Assembly (NCBI GenBank): GCA_903821255.1 | Contig: CAIJKT010000205.1 | Span: forward strand, 1-10,833 | Direction of reading: 5' to 3' | Length of the DNA stretch: 10,833 nt | Origin: an uncultured Lentisphaeria bacterium | GTDB lineage: Bacteria; Verrucomicrobiota; Lentisphaeria; Victivallales; Victivallaceae | Shown: positions 1 to 7,552 of the stretch, in pieces | Numbering within the stretch: position 1 is the first letter of the stretch | Layout: every line of letters starts with the position of its first letter | Notes under the pieces: generated by a model | Seen by the model: the letters and a program-made list of their open reading frames with translations, nothing else | Database searches by the model: none | What the model was told of the DNA's origin: nothing | Program-made: the position numbers and the translations under genes

Positions 1-1436
1 AGTCTTTGAAGTTTTATGGTAAAATGGATGTGGGCCATCTCATCAGCCGCTGCACCAATGATACAGCGGCAATCGAAAACTCCGTCGCCAACACCATTGC
101 CGACGCAACCCGCTGTCCGGTGGAAATCATGGCTTGCGCGGCGGCGATCATCATCGCCAGCATGGAGTACAAAAACTACGGCTTGCTGGTCATTTTGTTT
201 GTCGGGATGCCGCTCTGCATACTGCCGCTGATTATTCTCGGCCGCATGATCCGCAAAACTTATAAGGCGTCGTTTGCCAAAATCGCGGAAGTAACTTCCA
301 GGATGCATGAAGTTTTCACCGGGATTCTAGTGGTCAAGGCCTACAATACCGAAGAAAAGGAATCACTTGTTTTCCGGGCGGTGAACCGCAAATATTTCCG
401 GATTATTGTCCGGGCATTGAAAATGCAGTTGCTGATGGCGCCGATGATGGAAATCGTCGCGGTCGGATCCACGCTGGTATTCCTGGTTTATTCCTACAGC
501 CGGCATGTCACGCTTACCGAATTGACGGCGATGCTGCTGCCGGCGTTTATGGCTTATAAGCCGATCAAGGAACTGGCGAAGATATCCTCTTATCTGCAGC
601 GCAGCATGGCTGCGGCAGACCGCTATTTCGCCCTGATAGATACGGATACCGGGATCAAGGAAAAGGAAAACGCCGTTGAAATCAACGGCTTTAATGAAGA
701 GATATCTTTCAATGACGTAACTTTCTCCTACGATCCCGCGCATAAGATTCTTGACGACGTCAACTTTAAAATCAAAAAAGGCAGCGTGGTCGCAGTCGTC
801 GGCGAAACCGGTTCCGGCAAAACGACGATTGCCAACCTGATCGCGCGTTTCTACGATGTTGATTCCGGCAGCATAACCATTGACGGCAAGGATGTCAGAG
901 ACCTGAAAATAAAGTCGCTCCGTGAACACATCGGGATTGTTTCGCAGGAAGCCATACTGTTCAATGATACTATCGCCAATAATATTGCATACGGCTGTCC
1001 GGATGCTTCCCGCGAAGAAATTATCGAGGCGGCGATGCAGGCCAATGCCCATCAGTTTATTATTGACGGACGCCATCCCGAAGGCTATGAAACTGAAGTC
1101 GGGGAAAAAGGTTTCAAACTCAGCGGCGGCGAAAAACAGCGTGTCGCGATTGCCAGGGCGATCCTTAAAAATCCGCCGATCCTTATTCTGGATGAAGCCA
1201 CCAGCGCCCTCGATACCGTTACGGAACGACTGGTTCAGGAAGCGCTCAATCGTGTCATGTCCCACCGCACGGTTTTTGCCATTGCTCACCGTTTAAGCAC
1301 TATTCAGCACGCCAACCTGATTATCGTGCTGAAGCACGGCAAGATTATCGAAAGCGGCACTCATACCGAATTGCTCGCTCACGGCGGCGTTTACAAAAAG
1401 CTGCATGATACTCAGTTCGGTAAATCTGGTTCCTGA
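1..1436 (+). CDS. ABC exporter (MsbA-like, fused TMD-NBD), 5' end cut off by window
   Basis: This is the C-terminal part of a half-size ABC exporter, with membrane domain and ATPase on one chain, which would work as an inner-membrane homodimer. A TTG at position 6 could be read as a start, but the text there (FYGKMDVGHLISRCTND) matches the middle of an exporter membrane domain, so the frame comes in from upstream and roughly 100 residues are missing. Numbering from position 6, membrane segments lie near 38-52, 58-80 and 145-163. The ATPase follows: Walker A GETGSGKT (266-273), Q-loop Q314, signature LSGGEKQ (372-378), Walker B ILILD with catalytic E397, and H-loop H428. All residues needed for ATP hydrolysis are present. 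The closest familiar type is the lipid A/lipid flippase group (MsbA), but the substrate cannot be read from sequence; a peptide or drug exporter is possible. The next gene starts 13 nt downstream on the same strand, so they are probably co-transcribed. Confidence 0.9.
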   Translation, partial: SLKFYGKMDVGHLISRCTNDTAAIENSVANTIADATRCPVEIMACAAAIIIASMEYKNYGLLVILFVGMPLCILPLIILGRMIRKTYKASFAKIAEVTSRMHEVFTGILVVKAYNTEEKESLVFRAVNRKYFRIIVRALKMQLLMAPMMEIVAVGSTLVFLVYSYSRHVTLTELTAMLLPAFMAYKPIKELAKISSYLQRSMAAADRYFALIDTDTGIKEKENAVEINGFNEEISFNDVTFSYDPAHKILDDVNFKIKKGSVVAVVGETGSGKTTIANLIARFYDVDSGSITIDGKDVRDLKIKSLREHIGIVSQEAILFNDTIANNIAYGCPDASREEIIEAAMQANAHQFIIDGRHPEGYETEVGEKGFKLSGGEKQRVAIARAILKNPPILILDEATSALDTVTERLVQEALNRVMSHRTVFAIAHRLSTIQHANLIIVLKHGKIIESGTHTELLAHGGVYKKLHDTQFGKSGS

Positions 1437-1438
1437 CC

Positions 1439-1443
1439 GGAGG
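1439..1443 (+). promoter_or_regulatory. Ribosome binding site of the murC-like gene
   Basis: GGAGG lies 6 nt before the ATG at 1450, in the 13-nt gap after the exporter stop. It selects 1450 over the in-frame ATG at 1405, which lies inside the exporter gene and has no such site. The residues encoded between 1405 and 1450 also do not belong to the Mur ligase N-terminus. Confidence 0.8.
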
Positions 1444-1449
1444 CTTCTG

Positions 1450-2796
1450 ATGGCTTTGCAAATAGGCGATTTCAAGGACGGTATTGTCCATTTCATCGGT
1501 TGCGGCGGTGCCGGCATGGCGCCGCTGGCGCTTATCCTGGCTGAACGCGGGTTCAACGTCTCCGGCTCCGACCTGGAACTCAGCGATAAAACGGAAGAAC
1601 TGCGCCGCAAAGGCGCTGAAGTATTTCATGGACACGCCGCAGAGAATATCCCCGCGGCGGAAAAATGTCTGGTCGTCTATTCTTCCGCCGTCAAACCCGG
1701 CAATCCGGAAATGGTACAGGCGGCAAAAGCCGGTTTTCCCCGCGTGCGAAGAGGCGAGATGCTGGCAATGCTGGCCGCCGCCTACCGGCGGCCGGTCGCA
1801 ATCAGCGGATCTCACGGCAAAACCACGGTTACCGCGATGCTGGTCCATATTTTACATGAATGCGGGGTTAAATGCGGGGCGATGATTGGCGGTAAAGTTA
1901 ATTCCGGTTTGAGCGCGGCGGCCGGCGACGGCGATATCTTTGTGACTGAAGTTGATGAAAGCGACGGCACTCATGCCCTGATGAATTCTTTTCTGGGTCT
2001 GGTTACGAATGTTGAAGATGACCACTGCTGGAGCGTCGGCGGCACTGAACAACTGTTCCGCAACTTCAGCGATTTCGCCTGTAAAAGCCGTCACCTGATA
2101 TATGTGGCGCATCCAAATTCAGACCGCCTTTTCGCGGAACATGCCGACGCTCAGCGGCTTGATCCGGACAAAATTCTCGCGGCCGGTTACTTCAAATATC
2201 TTTCCCCGGCAAAACAGCAGGAATGGAGAGGATACCAGAGTCTGAATGCCGCCATTGCGCTGGCGGCGGCAATAAAGCTTGAAGCAGACCCCGGTACTGC
2301 CGAAAAGGCGTTGGAGAATTTTCCCGGCGTCTCCCGGCGCATGACCTGCCATTTGAACACTCCGTCTTTGACCGTGATGGAAGACTATGCGCATCATCCC
2401 ACTGAACTTGCCGCCGCGCTGGATTCTTTGCGCGGACGGTTTCCCGGACATCATTTCAGGGTGGTTTTTCAGCCGCACCGCTATGCCAGGCTGCGGCAGT
2501 ATTTTGATGACTTCACGCGGATACTGCGAATTCCTGACTCGGTTTTTATCAGTCCGGTTTTTGCCGCGTGGGTGGAGAAAGGCGAACTTGGCAGTGAAGA
2601 ACTGGCAAAACAAACCGGCCCGACCGCCTGCTTTATTTCCGGCAGATGGGAGGATATGCCAGCAATCCTGCTGAAACCTTGCGCTTCCCGTCCGCTGCTG
2701 CTGGCCATCATCGGCGCCGGCGATATTGAACAACTTATTCCGCACGTACTGTCCGCGGCAAATAAAGGCGCGAAAGATAATCTCCCGCGCTTTTAG
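1450..2796 (+). CDS. murC: MurC-type Mur ligase (UDP-N-acetylmuramate--L-alanine ligase), divergent central domain
   Basis: MurC joins L-alanine to UDP-MurNAc with ATP in the cytoplasm, the first peptide step of peptidoglycan synthesis. The 448-residue protein has the family motifs in order: a Rossmann N-domain with FIGCGGAGM (about 15-23) and SGSD; the P-loop GSHGKTT (120-126, S for the usual T); DESDG (169-173); TNVEDDH (186-192); EDYAHHP (311-317); and FQPHRYAR (340-347). The last two are typical of MurC/Mpl. Two things are odd. Compared with E. coli MurC as I remember it (491 aa), about 25 residues are missing before LNAA at 265-268. The adenine-contacting HN that normally stands just before that point reads YQ (262-263). 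The residues after NVEDDH are also unusual (CWSVGG in place of the usual D-x-Y). MurC is the best call; Mpl (murein peptide ligase) or a divergent paralogue are alternatives. It probably shares a transcript with the upstream exporter and ends 3 nt from the stop of the opposing pilT-like gene. Confidence 0.8.
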   Translation: MALQIGDFKDGIVHFIGCGGAGMAPLALILAERGFNVSGSDLELSDKTEELRRKGAEVFHGHAAENIPAAEKCLVVYSSAVKPGNPEMVQAAKAGFPRVRRGEMLAMLAAAYRRPVAISGSHGKTTVTAMLVHILHECGVKCGAMIGGKVNSGLSAAAGDGDIFVTEVDESDGTHALMNSFLGLVTNVEDDHCWSVGGTEQLFRNFSDFACKSRHLIYVAHPNSDRLFAEHADAQRLDPDKILAAGYFKYLSPAKQQEWRGYQSLNAAIALAAAIKLEADPGTAEKALENFPGVSRRMTCHLNTPSLTVMEDYAHHPTELAAALDSLRGRFPGHHFRVVFQPHRYARLRQYFDDFTRILRIPDSVFISPVFAAWVEKGELGSEELAKQTGPTACFISGRWEDMPAILLKPCASRPLLLAIIGAGDIEQLIPHVLSAANKGAKDNLPRF

Positions 2797-2799
2797 CCT

Positions 2800-3870
2800 T
2801 TATTCAACAGGCACGTCTTCAAGGAACTGCACGAAGTTCTTTTTATCGCTGGCTTTCATGTAGGCTTCAGTGCCGGTGATAGTGCCGCGTTCCATCATGA
2901 TTTTCAGATTGCCGTCCATGGAGCACATGCCAACCCCCTTGTTACTCTCGATGATGGTACGGATATTGGAAATCTTTCCTTCGCGAATGGTATTGGGCAG
3001 ACCTTCCGTCCAGAGCAGCACTTCGTGGCAGGCCACGCGGCCTTTGCCGTCGGCGGTACGACAGAGCAGTTGTGACACGACGCCCTGCAAACATTCCGCC
3101 AGCATGGTGCGGATCTGCGACTGTTCATCCGCCGGAAACGCGTCAATGACGCGGTCAATGGTTTTAGGCGCATTGTTGGTATGGAGAGTGCCGAAAACCA
3201 GCATGCCGGATGAGGCGCAGGTAAGCGCCAGGCGGATGGTTTCCAGGTCGCGCATTTCACCGATCAGCACAATGTCCGGGTCCGATTTCATCGCCCCGCG
3301 AAGCGCCTTGCCGAACGAACTGCTGTGGATCCCGACTTCGCGGTGAACCAGAACGCAGTTATTGTTATGATGAACGAATTCGATCGGGTCTTCAATCGTG
3401 ATGATGTGCTTGGTATGATGCGTGTTAATATAGTCAACCATCGCGGCGAGCGTGGTGGATTTGCCGCTGCCGGTAGGGCCGGTGACCAGCACCAGACCGC
3501 TGCGAAAGTTGCAGATGTCGATCAGCACCGACGGCAGTTTAAGCTGTTCCAGCGTCAGAATCTTCGACGGGATCTGCCGGAATACCGCGGCCATGCCGTT
3601 ATAATTGTACAGATAGTTGGTACGGAAACGCGCCAGTCCGGCAATTTCATGGGCAAAGTCCAGGTCATGCTCCTTCAGATATTTCTGCCAGCGGAATTCA
3701 GGGCAGATCTCATGGAGAATTTTTTCCATAAGGTCTGCATCCAGCAGATAATTCGTCAGCGGTTCCAAGTCGCCGTGAACGCGGATTTTGGCAGGGTGAT
3801 TGATGGAAATATGTAGGTCGGAGCCTTTTTTCTCCAACATCGCTCTGAGGTATTCGTCTATCATTGGCAT
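2800..3870 (-). CDS. pilT: PilT-family type IV pilus retraction ATPase
   Basis: This is a cytoplasmic hexameric ATPase of the secretion-ATPase superfamily; PilT depolymerises type IV pili and powers twitching or surface retraction. The 356 residues match the usual PilT length: an N-domain with SDLHIS (17-22), Walker A GPTGSGKS (131-138), Asp box ITIEDPIEF (157-165), Walker B DIVLIGEMRD (199-208, E205), and His box GTLH (227-230). The C-terminal MCSMDGNL segment resembles the PilT M-x-T-x-D element. The PilT signature AIRNLIRE is altered to GLPNTIRE (290-297), keeping I, R and E. The ATG at 3870 has GAGGGAG 8 nt upstream (3879-3885). It lies 26 nt downstream of a second PilT-like gene on the same strand and is likely its operon partner. 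No pilin or PilB assembly ATPase is visible, so the actual pilus must be encoded elsewhere. PilU-type accessory retraction is an alternative role. Confidence 0.88.
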   Translation of the reverse strand: MPMIDEYLRAMLEKKGSDLHISINHPAKIRVHGDLEPLTNYLLDADLMEKILHEICPEFRWQKYLKEHDLDFAHEIAGLARFRTNYLYNYNGMAAVFRQIPSKILTLEQLKLPSVLIDICNFRSGLVLVTGPTGSGKSTTLAAMVDYINTHHTKHIITIEDPIEFVHHNNNCVLVHREVGIHSSSFGKALRGAMKSDPDIVLIGEMRDLETIRLALTCASSGMLVFGTLHTNNAPKTIDRVIDAFPADEQSQIRTMLAECLQGVVSQLLCRTADGKGRVACHEVLLWTEGLPNTIREGKISNIRTIIESNKGVGMCSMDGNLKIMMERGTITGTEAYMKASDKKNFVQFLEDVPVE

Positions 3871-3896
3871 GGTTGTGTCTCCCTCTTTATCCTGGA

Positions 3897-5363
3897 TTAC
3901 TTCTTTTTGGCGGCGGCTTGCTCGGCGGCGTATTTTTTAGCTTCGCCAATGGCGACCGCATCTTTAAACTGCTTGAGGATTACTTTGTCGTGGATATTGC
4001 TTTCCGCCACTTCCATCGTTATCTGCCCGGCATTGAATTTGTTAAAGACATTGCCGTCGAAAGTTGTCATCCCCTGCGTGGTGCCGGTCTGCATGACTGC
4101 TTTCAACTGGTGAGTTTTGCCTTCGGAAATGATATTCCCCACCGCCATGGTATTGATCAGCATTTCATAAGCGACGGTCAGACCGCCGGCAGCGGCCGGA
4201 ATCAGCCTCTGGCAGATGATTCCGCGCAAGCTGACCGAGGTCATGGCGCGGATTTGCGGCTGCTGCGTCGTCGGGAACACGTCAAGCAGACGGTTCAGGG
4301 TGTTTGCCGCATCGCAGGTATGCAGCGTGCCGATAACCAGATGCCCGGTTTCGGACGCGGTGATTGCATTTTCGATAGTATCCAGGTCATGCAGTTCCCC
4401 AATGACGATGATATCCGGGTCTTCGCGCAACGCGCCTTTCAGCGCGGAACGATAGTTGTTGGTATGTTTGCCGACTTCGCGCTGCGTAATGTTACAGTTT
4501 TGTGACGGAATCAGCACTTCAATCGGGTCTTCAACCGTGATTACGTGGTCGTGACGCTTTTTATTGATGGTATTAACCATGGTGGCCAGAGTGGTGGTTT
4601 TGCCGCTGCCCAGAGGGCCGGTAACCAGAATCAGTCCGTTGTGATAGTCCAGCAGACGTTCGACAGTCGCCACATCCTGAGGCAGAAATCCCAGTTCGGC
4701 CAAAGTTTTCAGTTTATTGGGAACCAGCCGGTAAGTGCCGAAAGCGCCGTCTTTATGCATCATCAAGCTGACGCGAAAGCGGTCATGGTCTATTTCCAGC
4801 GCAAAATTCAAGTCCATCTCCTGGTCGAAAGTGTCCTTCTGCTCTTTCGTCAGCAGCACATGGTTAAGCCGCATTGCGTCTTCAGGCGGAATGACCCGTT
4901 CGCTGATTTTGACGATTTTCAGATAGCAGCGGATAAACGGAACGGCGCCGGCGGAAATATGCAGATCGCTGGCGCCCAGGGCGCGCAAGCTTTTAAGCAG
5001 GGTAATCATCAGCGGGGCGATTTCTTCATCGGTCATATTGGCGACATTGTCCAGCTTCGGCAGATTGTCCCAATCCGCATTTCCCGTGTCGTCCTGTTCT
5101 TCTTCCGGCGGAGCAAACATCTGGGGAATTTCGCCGGCGGCCGCCTGCTGGGCGGACATTTCCATCAGCGCCTGAAGTTTCTCCAGCAGCGCCATGGCTT
5201 CTTCTTCTTCCAGGCCCTGGGCCATGGAGTTCAATATCTCCTGGGCGAATGTTGCAAGATCGCAGCCCTCGCCTGTCCTGGAGATTATTTCCTGACACTG
5301 CTCGACAGTTAAAATATTATTTTCAACCAAACCTGATATTAACCACTGAATGTCCAGATTCAT
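3897..5363 (-). CDS. PilT/PilU-like ATPase with N-terminal extension
   Basis: This is a second secretion-superfamily ATPase, 488 aa against about 350 for PilT. Residues 1-115 are an added region. It begins with a helical stretch (LVENNILTVEQCQEII) that recalls the N-terminal domains of GspE/PilB-type ATPases, followed by a Glu/Gln/Ala-rich linker. The PilT core follows: SDLHIS (132-137), Walker A GPLGSGKT (249-256), Asp box ITVEDPIE (275-282), Walker B DPDIIVIGELHD (315-326), and GTLH (345-348). The usual GEMRD is GELHD, and the AIRNLIRE motif is degraded to AVGNIISE (407-414), losing its arginines. The C-terminus is an Ala/Lys tail. Walker residues are intact, so ATP hydrolysis is likely, but retraction may differ from PilT; a PilU-like helper or regulator is an inference. 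AAAGGA sits 7 nt before the ATG at 5363, and a promoter lies just upstream. It is the first gene of the two-gene operon. Confidence 0.85.
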   Translation of the reverse strand: MNLDIQWLISGLVENNILTVEQCQEIISRTGEGCDLATFAQEILNSMAQGLEEEEAMALLEKLQALMEMSAQQAAAGEIPQMFAPPEEEQDDTGNADWDNLPKLDNVANMTDEEIAPLMITLLKSLRALGASDLHISAGAVPFIRCYLKIVKISERVIPPEDAMRLNHVLLTKEQKDTFDQEMDLNFALEIDHDRFRVSLMMHKDGAFGTYRLVPNKLKTLAELGFLPQDVATVERLLDYHNGLILVTGPLGSGKTTTLATMVNTINKKRHDHVITVEDPIEVLIPSQNCNITQREVGKHTNNYRSALKGALREDPDIIVIGELHDLDTIENAITASETGHLVIGTLHTCDAANTLNRLLDVFPTTQQPQIRAMTSVSLRGIICQRLIPAAAGGLTVAYEMLINTMAVGNIISEGKTHQLKAVMQTGTTQGMTTFDGNVFNKFNAGQITMEVAESNIHDKVILKQFKDAVAIGEAKKYAAEQAAAKKK

Positions 5364-5395
5364 AGACCGGTCCTTTCTGAATTTTACAACTTCCC

Positions 5396-5424
5396 AATAT
5401 AGTTTAAATCCCTGATTAATGCAA
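5396..5424 (-). promoter_or_regulatory. Predicted sigma70-type promoter of the pilT-like operon
   Basis: On the minus strand, TTGCAT (5419-5424) is followed after exactly 17 nt by TATATT (5396-5401). Transcription would start near 5389, giving a leader of about 26 nt that includes the AAAGGA ribosome site before the ATG at 5363. The match to -35/-10 consensus and the position are both good; activity is not shown by sequence alone. Confidence 0.6.
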
Positions 5425-5543
5425 AAGCAAAAAAGTTAAAACCCGGCTAAAAAAATGTAAAGATTTTTCCAACCCCAGGCCGCTTCCGGCAACCGCCGCA
5501 TTTTGTCCTGACCGGACGGCAGGCAGCGGAATAAGCCCCGTCA

Positions 5544-5585
5544 CTGCATAAGCCATTTTCAAGGATTGAAAAACCGCTGATGCAG
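5544..5585. repeat. 42-nt imperfect palindrome upstream of the DUF2157 gene
   Basis: Three nested inverted segments are separated by small mismatched spots. CTGCAT (5544-5549) pairs with ATGCAG (5580-5585), AGC (5551-5553) with GCT (5576-5578), and TTTTCAA (5556-5562) with TTGAAAA (5566-5572) around a GGA centre. This gives 16 potential base pairs. The right arm contains the TTGAAA proposed as the -35 box of the downstream genes, so a DNA operator is one reading. An RNA hairpin in a longer leader is the other. Confidence 0.6.
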
Positions 5586-5593
5586 GTTATTTT
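5566..5593 (+). promoter_or_regulatory. Candidate promoter of the DUF2157-GDYXXLXY operon
   Basis: TTGAAA (5566-5571) and TATTTT (5588-5593) are separated by 16 nt. A start near 5600 would leave a leader of about 22 nt containing the AGGAG ribosome site (5607-5611), 10 nt before the ATG at 5622. The -10 match is moderate. The -35 lies in the right arm of the palindrome, which would allow repression or activation at that site. The rest of the 258-nt gap between 5363 and 5622 shows only short GC-rich inverted repeats (for example GCCG-CTTC-CGGC at 5479-5490) and no gene. Confidence 0.4.
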
Positions 5594-5621
5594 ATGTTAA
5601 TTATCCAGGAGAAAATGTTTT

Positions 5622-6959
5622 ATGAGCGACAGAAAAAAGATTGAATGGCTGCTCGGAGAACTGCCTGTTCTTAAAGAAAAAGGGATTCTCAGCGGCGAAA
5701 ACGCGGACGCACTCAATAAATATTATCAGTCGATCATGCCGCCGAAGGCCAATTTTCAGCAATTAGTGATTATGTTTTTCGGCATTCTGAGCGCGGCGCT
5801 GATCGGCGCCGGCATCATCCTGATCATCGCCTGCAACTGGGATGATATTCCAAGACATATCAGAGCGGGAATGGCATTCATTCCGCTGCTCCTTGCGGCG
5901 GGATTCGGCGGCTATACGCTGCGCCGCGGCAAAGGCGCGGCCTGGCAGGAAAGCGCCGCGATTCTCACCGCACTATCCGCTGCATCTGCAATCGCCCTCA
6001 TTTCACAGACTTACCAGCTCGGTGGAACACTGAAGGATTTTCTCTTTACCTGGATGCTGCTGTTTTTCCTGCTGATCTACATCTTCAACAGCGCCGGCAC
6101 CTTCCTGATCTATGCCGTCGCGCTGACCGTCTGGAATTTCAACCGGTGGGATGTGTTCAGCGCTCATGTATCCCGGAGCGATACTTATTTCTTTGCCTTG
6201 TTTATCGCGCTCCCGCTATGGTGGCTGATCGTTAATTTCCGCAAAGCCCCATACGGATTGAAAAGTTCTTTGTTCTGCTGGGTCATCACAATTTTCACCT
6301 TACTGAACAGCATCCATGCAATGGCCGGATATAATGATCTTCAGATCAAGCTCTACTGGGCATTAATCCTCGCCGTTTTGTTTCTGGCTGGCGCATTGCG
6401 CCGTTCCGGCGGAGCCGGATTCTGGGGCAATCCGCTGCTGCCGTCCGGTGCTGCCGGCATTACAATTTATTCGGCAATCGCCTCCTTTTCTGATTTCTGG
6501 AACTATCATCCCTCATATTATTCTTCAGCAGACAATATCATGTATAAAGAATATTACGGATGGGTTGTCATCGGAATTCTCGGGGTGGCCTGGCTGCTGC
6601 TGCTGGTAAAACGATGGAACAATGAAGTTGAACTGATTCCGGCGATGCTGCCGGCGCTGATATTAGTCCCCGCGTTGATCTTTCCGGCGGCAGGCGGTTA
6701 TGTGTTCGACCTTTATCTGCTGCTCGCCGGCATCGTCTTCATGCGATACGGATTCAAAAAATACGAACTGTTCAAAATCAACGCCGGAATGTTTCTGCTT
6801 TCACTGCTTCTATTCCTGCGCTTTGTGGATTCTGGTTTGGATATCCTGCTGCGGGGATGCCTGTTCATTCTGTTTGGCGTAATGTTCCTGGTGGTCAACA
6901 TCATCGCCTCTAAAAAATTCAAGAAAGCGGAAAAAGAGCGGAAGGAGGCCGGAATATGA
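5622..6959 (+). CDS. DUF2157 polytopic membrane protein
   Basis: This is an integral membrane protein of 445 residues with about ten to twelve hydrophobic segments, starting near residue 47 and ending near 428. The first 45 residues are a charged cytoplasmic helix-rich region. The DUF2157 hallmarks are present: the LIGAGIILIIACNWDDIP stretch (60-77) at the end of the first membrane helix, and the polar ISQTYQLGGTLKDF segment (127-140) between helices. The C-terminus is a Lys/Glu-rich cytoplasmic tail. The family has no established biochemical role, and I do not assign one. The gene overlaps the following one by ATGA (6956-6959), so the two are translationally coupled. DUF2157 genes are commonly found next to GDYXXLXY genes, which supports both calls and suggests that the products act as a membrane pair. 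AGGAG at 5607-5611 supports the ATG at 5622. Confidence 0.85.
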   Translation: MSDRKKIEWLLGELPVLKEKGILSGENADALNKYYQSIMPPKANFQQLVIMFFGILSAALIGAGIILIIACNWDDIPRHIRAGMAFIPLLLAAGFGGYTLRRGKGAAWQESAAILTALSAASAIALISQTYQLGGTLKDFLFTWMLLFFLLIYIFNSAGTFLIYAVALTVWNFNRWDVFSAHVSRSDTYFFALFIALPLWWLIVNFRKAPYGLKSSLFCWVITIFTLLNSIHAMAGYNDLQIKLYWALILAVLFLAGALRRSGGAGFWGNPLLPSGAAGITIYSAIASFSDFWNYHPSYYSSADNIMYKEYYGWVVIGILGVAWLLLLVKRWNNEVELIPAMLPALILVPALIFPAAGGYVFDLYLLLAGIVFMRYGFKKYELFKINAGMFLLSLLLFLRFVDSGLDILLRGCLFILFGVMFLVVNIIASKKFKKAEKERKEAGI

Positions 6960-7537
6960 ATTGCAAAATCATCAAGATCACCCTTTTTGCCATTGTGATT
7001 GCCGCGATGTTTGCAGTGCCTGCATTCATGATCAACAAGGGGGAGGAAGTCTTGAATAAAGGCAGAATCTATATTTTCAAGGCCGCGCCGGTGGACCCCT
7101 ATGACTACTTCCGGGGCAGATACGTGAATATCCGGATTGAAAAAAACTATGTGCCGGTATCACCGGATACAACGCTGGATTTTAAATCAAATGAAGCAGT
7201 ATATGCCTCAATAAAAAACGACAAAGACGGATTAGCTTATTTTGACAACCTCAGCAGAACTGTTCCGGAAAACGGCGACTATGTGAAAGTCAATTTCTCC
7301 TATCACGACAAAGATAAAGCTTATCTGCTGATACCGTTCAACCAGTTCTTTATGAACGAAAAGCTGGCGCCGGAAGCCGAACGGGTGGTCAGGGAAGCGT
7401 TGCTGAAACGCAAAGATTCCTGCGTGATAAAATTACGGGTTCACAATGATACGGCGGTGATTGAAGATCTGCTGATCAACAATACCCCTATCAGGAAATA
7501 CATTCTTGATCTGCAAAAAAGTGGGAACAAGAAATAA
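6956..7537 (+). CDS. GDYXXLXY-domain membrane-anchored protein
   Basis: This is a 193-residue protein with one N-terminal hydrophobic segment (about 7-26) after a short basic start, which should anchor it in the inner membrane with the rest outside the cytoplasm. The core contains PVDPYDYFRGRYVNIRI (46-62), the family-defining element that normally reads PxDPxDxxRGDYxxLxY. Here the aspartate of GDY is arginine and the final tyrosine is isoleucine, so the name-giving motif is only partly kept. Function is unknown for the family. The start overlaps the DUF2157 stop (ATGA), and GGAGG (6943-6947) lies 8 nt upstream, so co-translation is very likely. Its end lies 15 nt from the stop of the opposing gene, leaving almost no room for a terminator. 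Confidence 0.8.
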   Translation: MNCKIIKITLFAIVIAAMFAVPAFMINKGEEVLNKGRIYIFKAAPVDPYDYFRGRYVNIRIEKNYVPVSPDTTLDFKSNEAVYASIKNDKDGLAYFDNLSRTVPENGDYVKVNFSYHDKDKAYLLIPFNQFFMNEKLAPEAERVVREALLKRKDSCVIKLRVHNDTAVIEDLLINNTPIRKYILDLQKSGNKK

Positions 7538-7552
7538 CGGCAGCCGTGGCGA

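Noticed and set aside
363..1289. A 308-codon open frame on the minus strand inside the ABC exporter.
   Set aside because: It is antisense to a gene with all ATPase motifs, and its translation shows no recognisable domain; GC-rich third positions keep the frame open.
1405..1449. An upstream in-frame ATG for the murC-like gene.
   Set aside because: It overlaps the exporter end and lacks a ribosome site, while GGAGG sits 6 nt before the ATG at 1450.
2119..2745. A 208-codon minus-strand frame inside the murC-like gene.
   Set aside because: The plus strand carries clear Mur ligase motifs throughout, and the antisense translation has no coherent fold features.
4545..5312. A 255-codon plus-strand frame opposite the longer PilT-like gene, and similar frames at 3325-3816 and 3864-4505.
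   Set aside because: The opposite strand encodes the PilT core and has ribosome sites and a promoter; these are shadows.
5479..5517. Short GC hairpins (GCCG-CTTC-CGGC and GTCC-TGACC-GGAC) as terminators.
   Set aside because: Stems are only 4 bp, there is no T tract, and neither neighbouring gene ends here because the genes are divergent.
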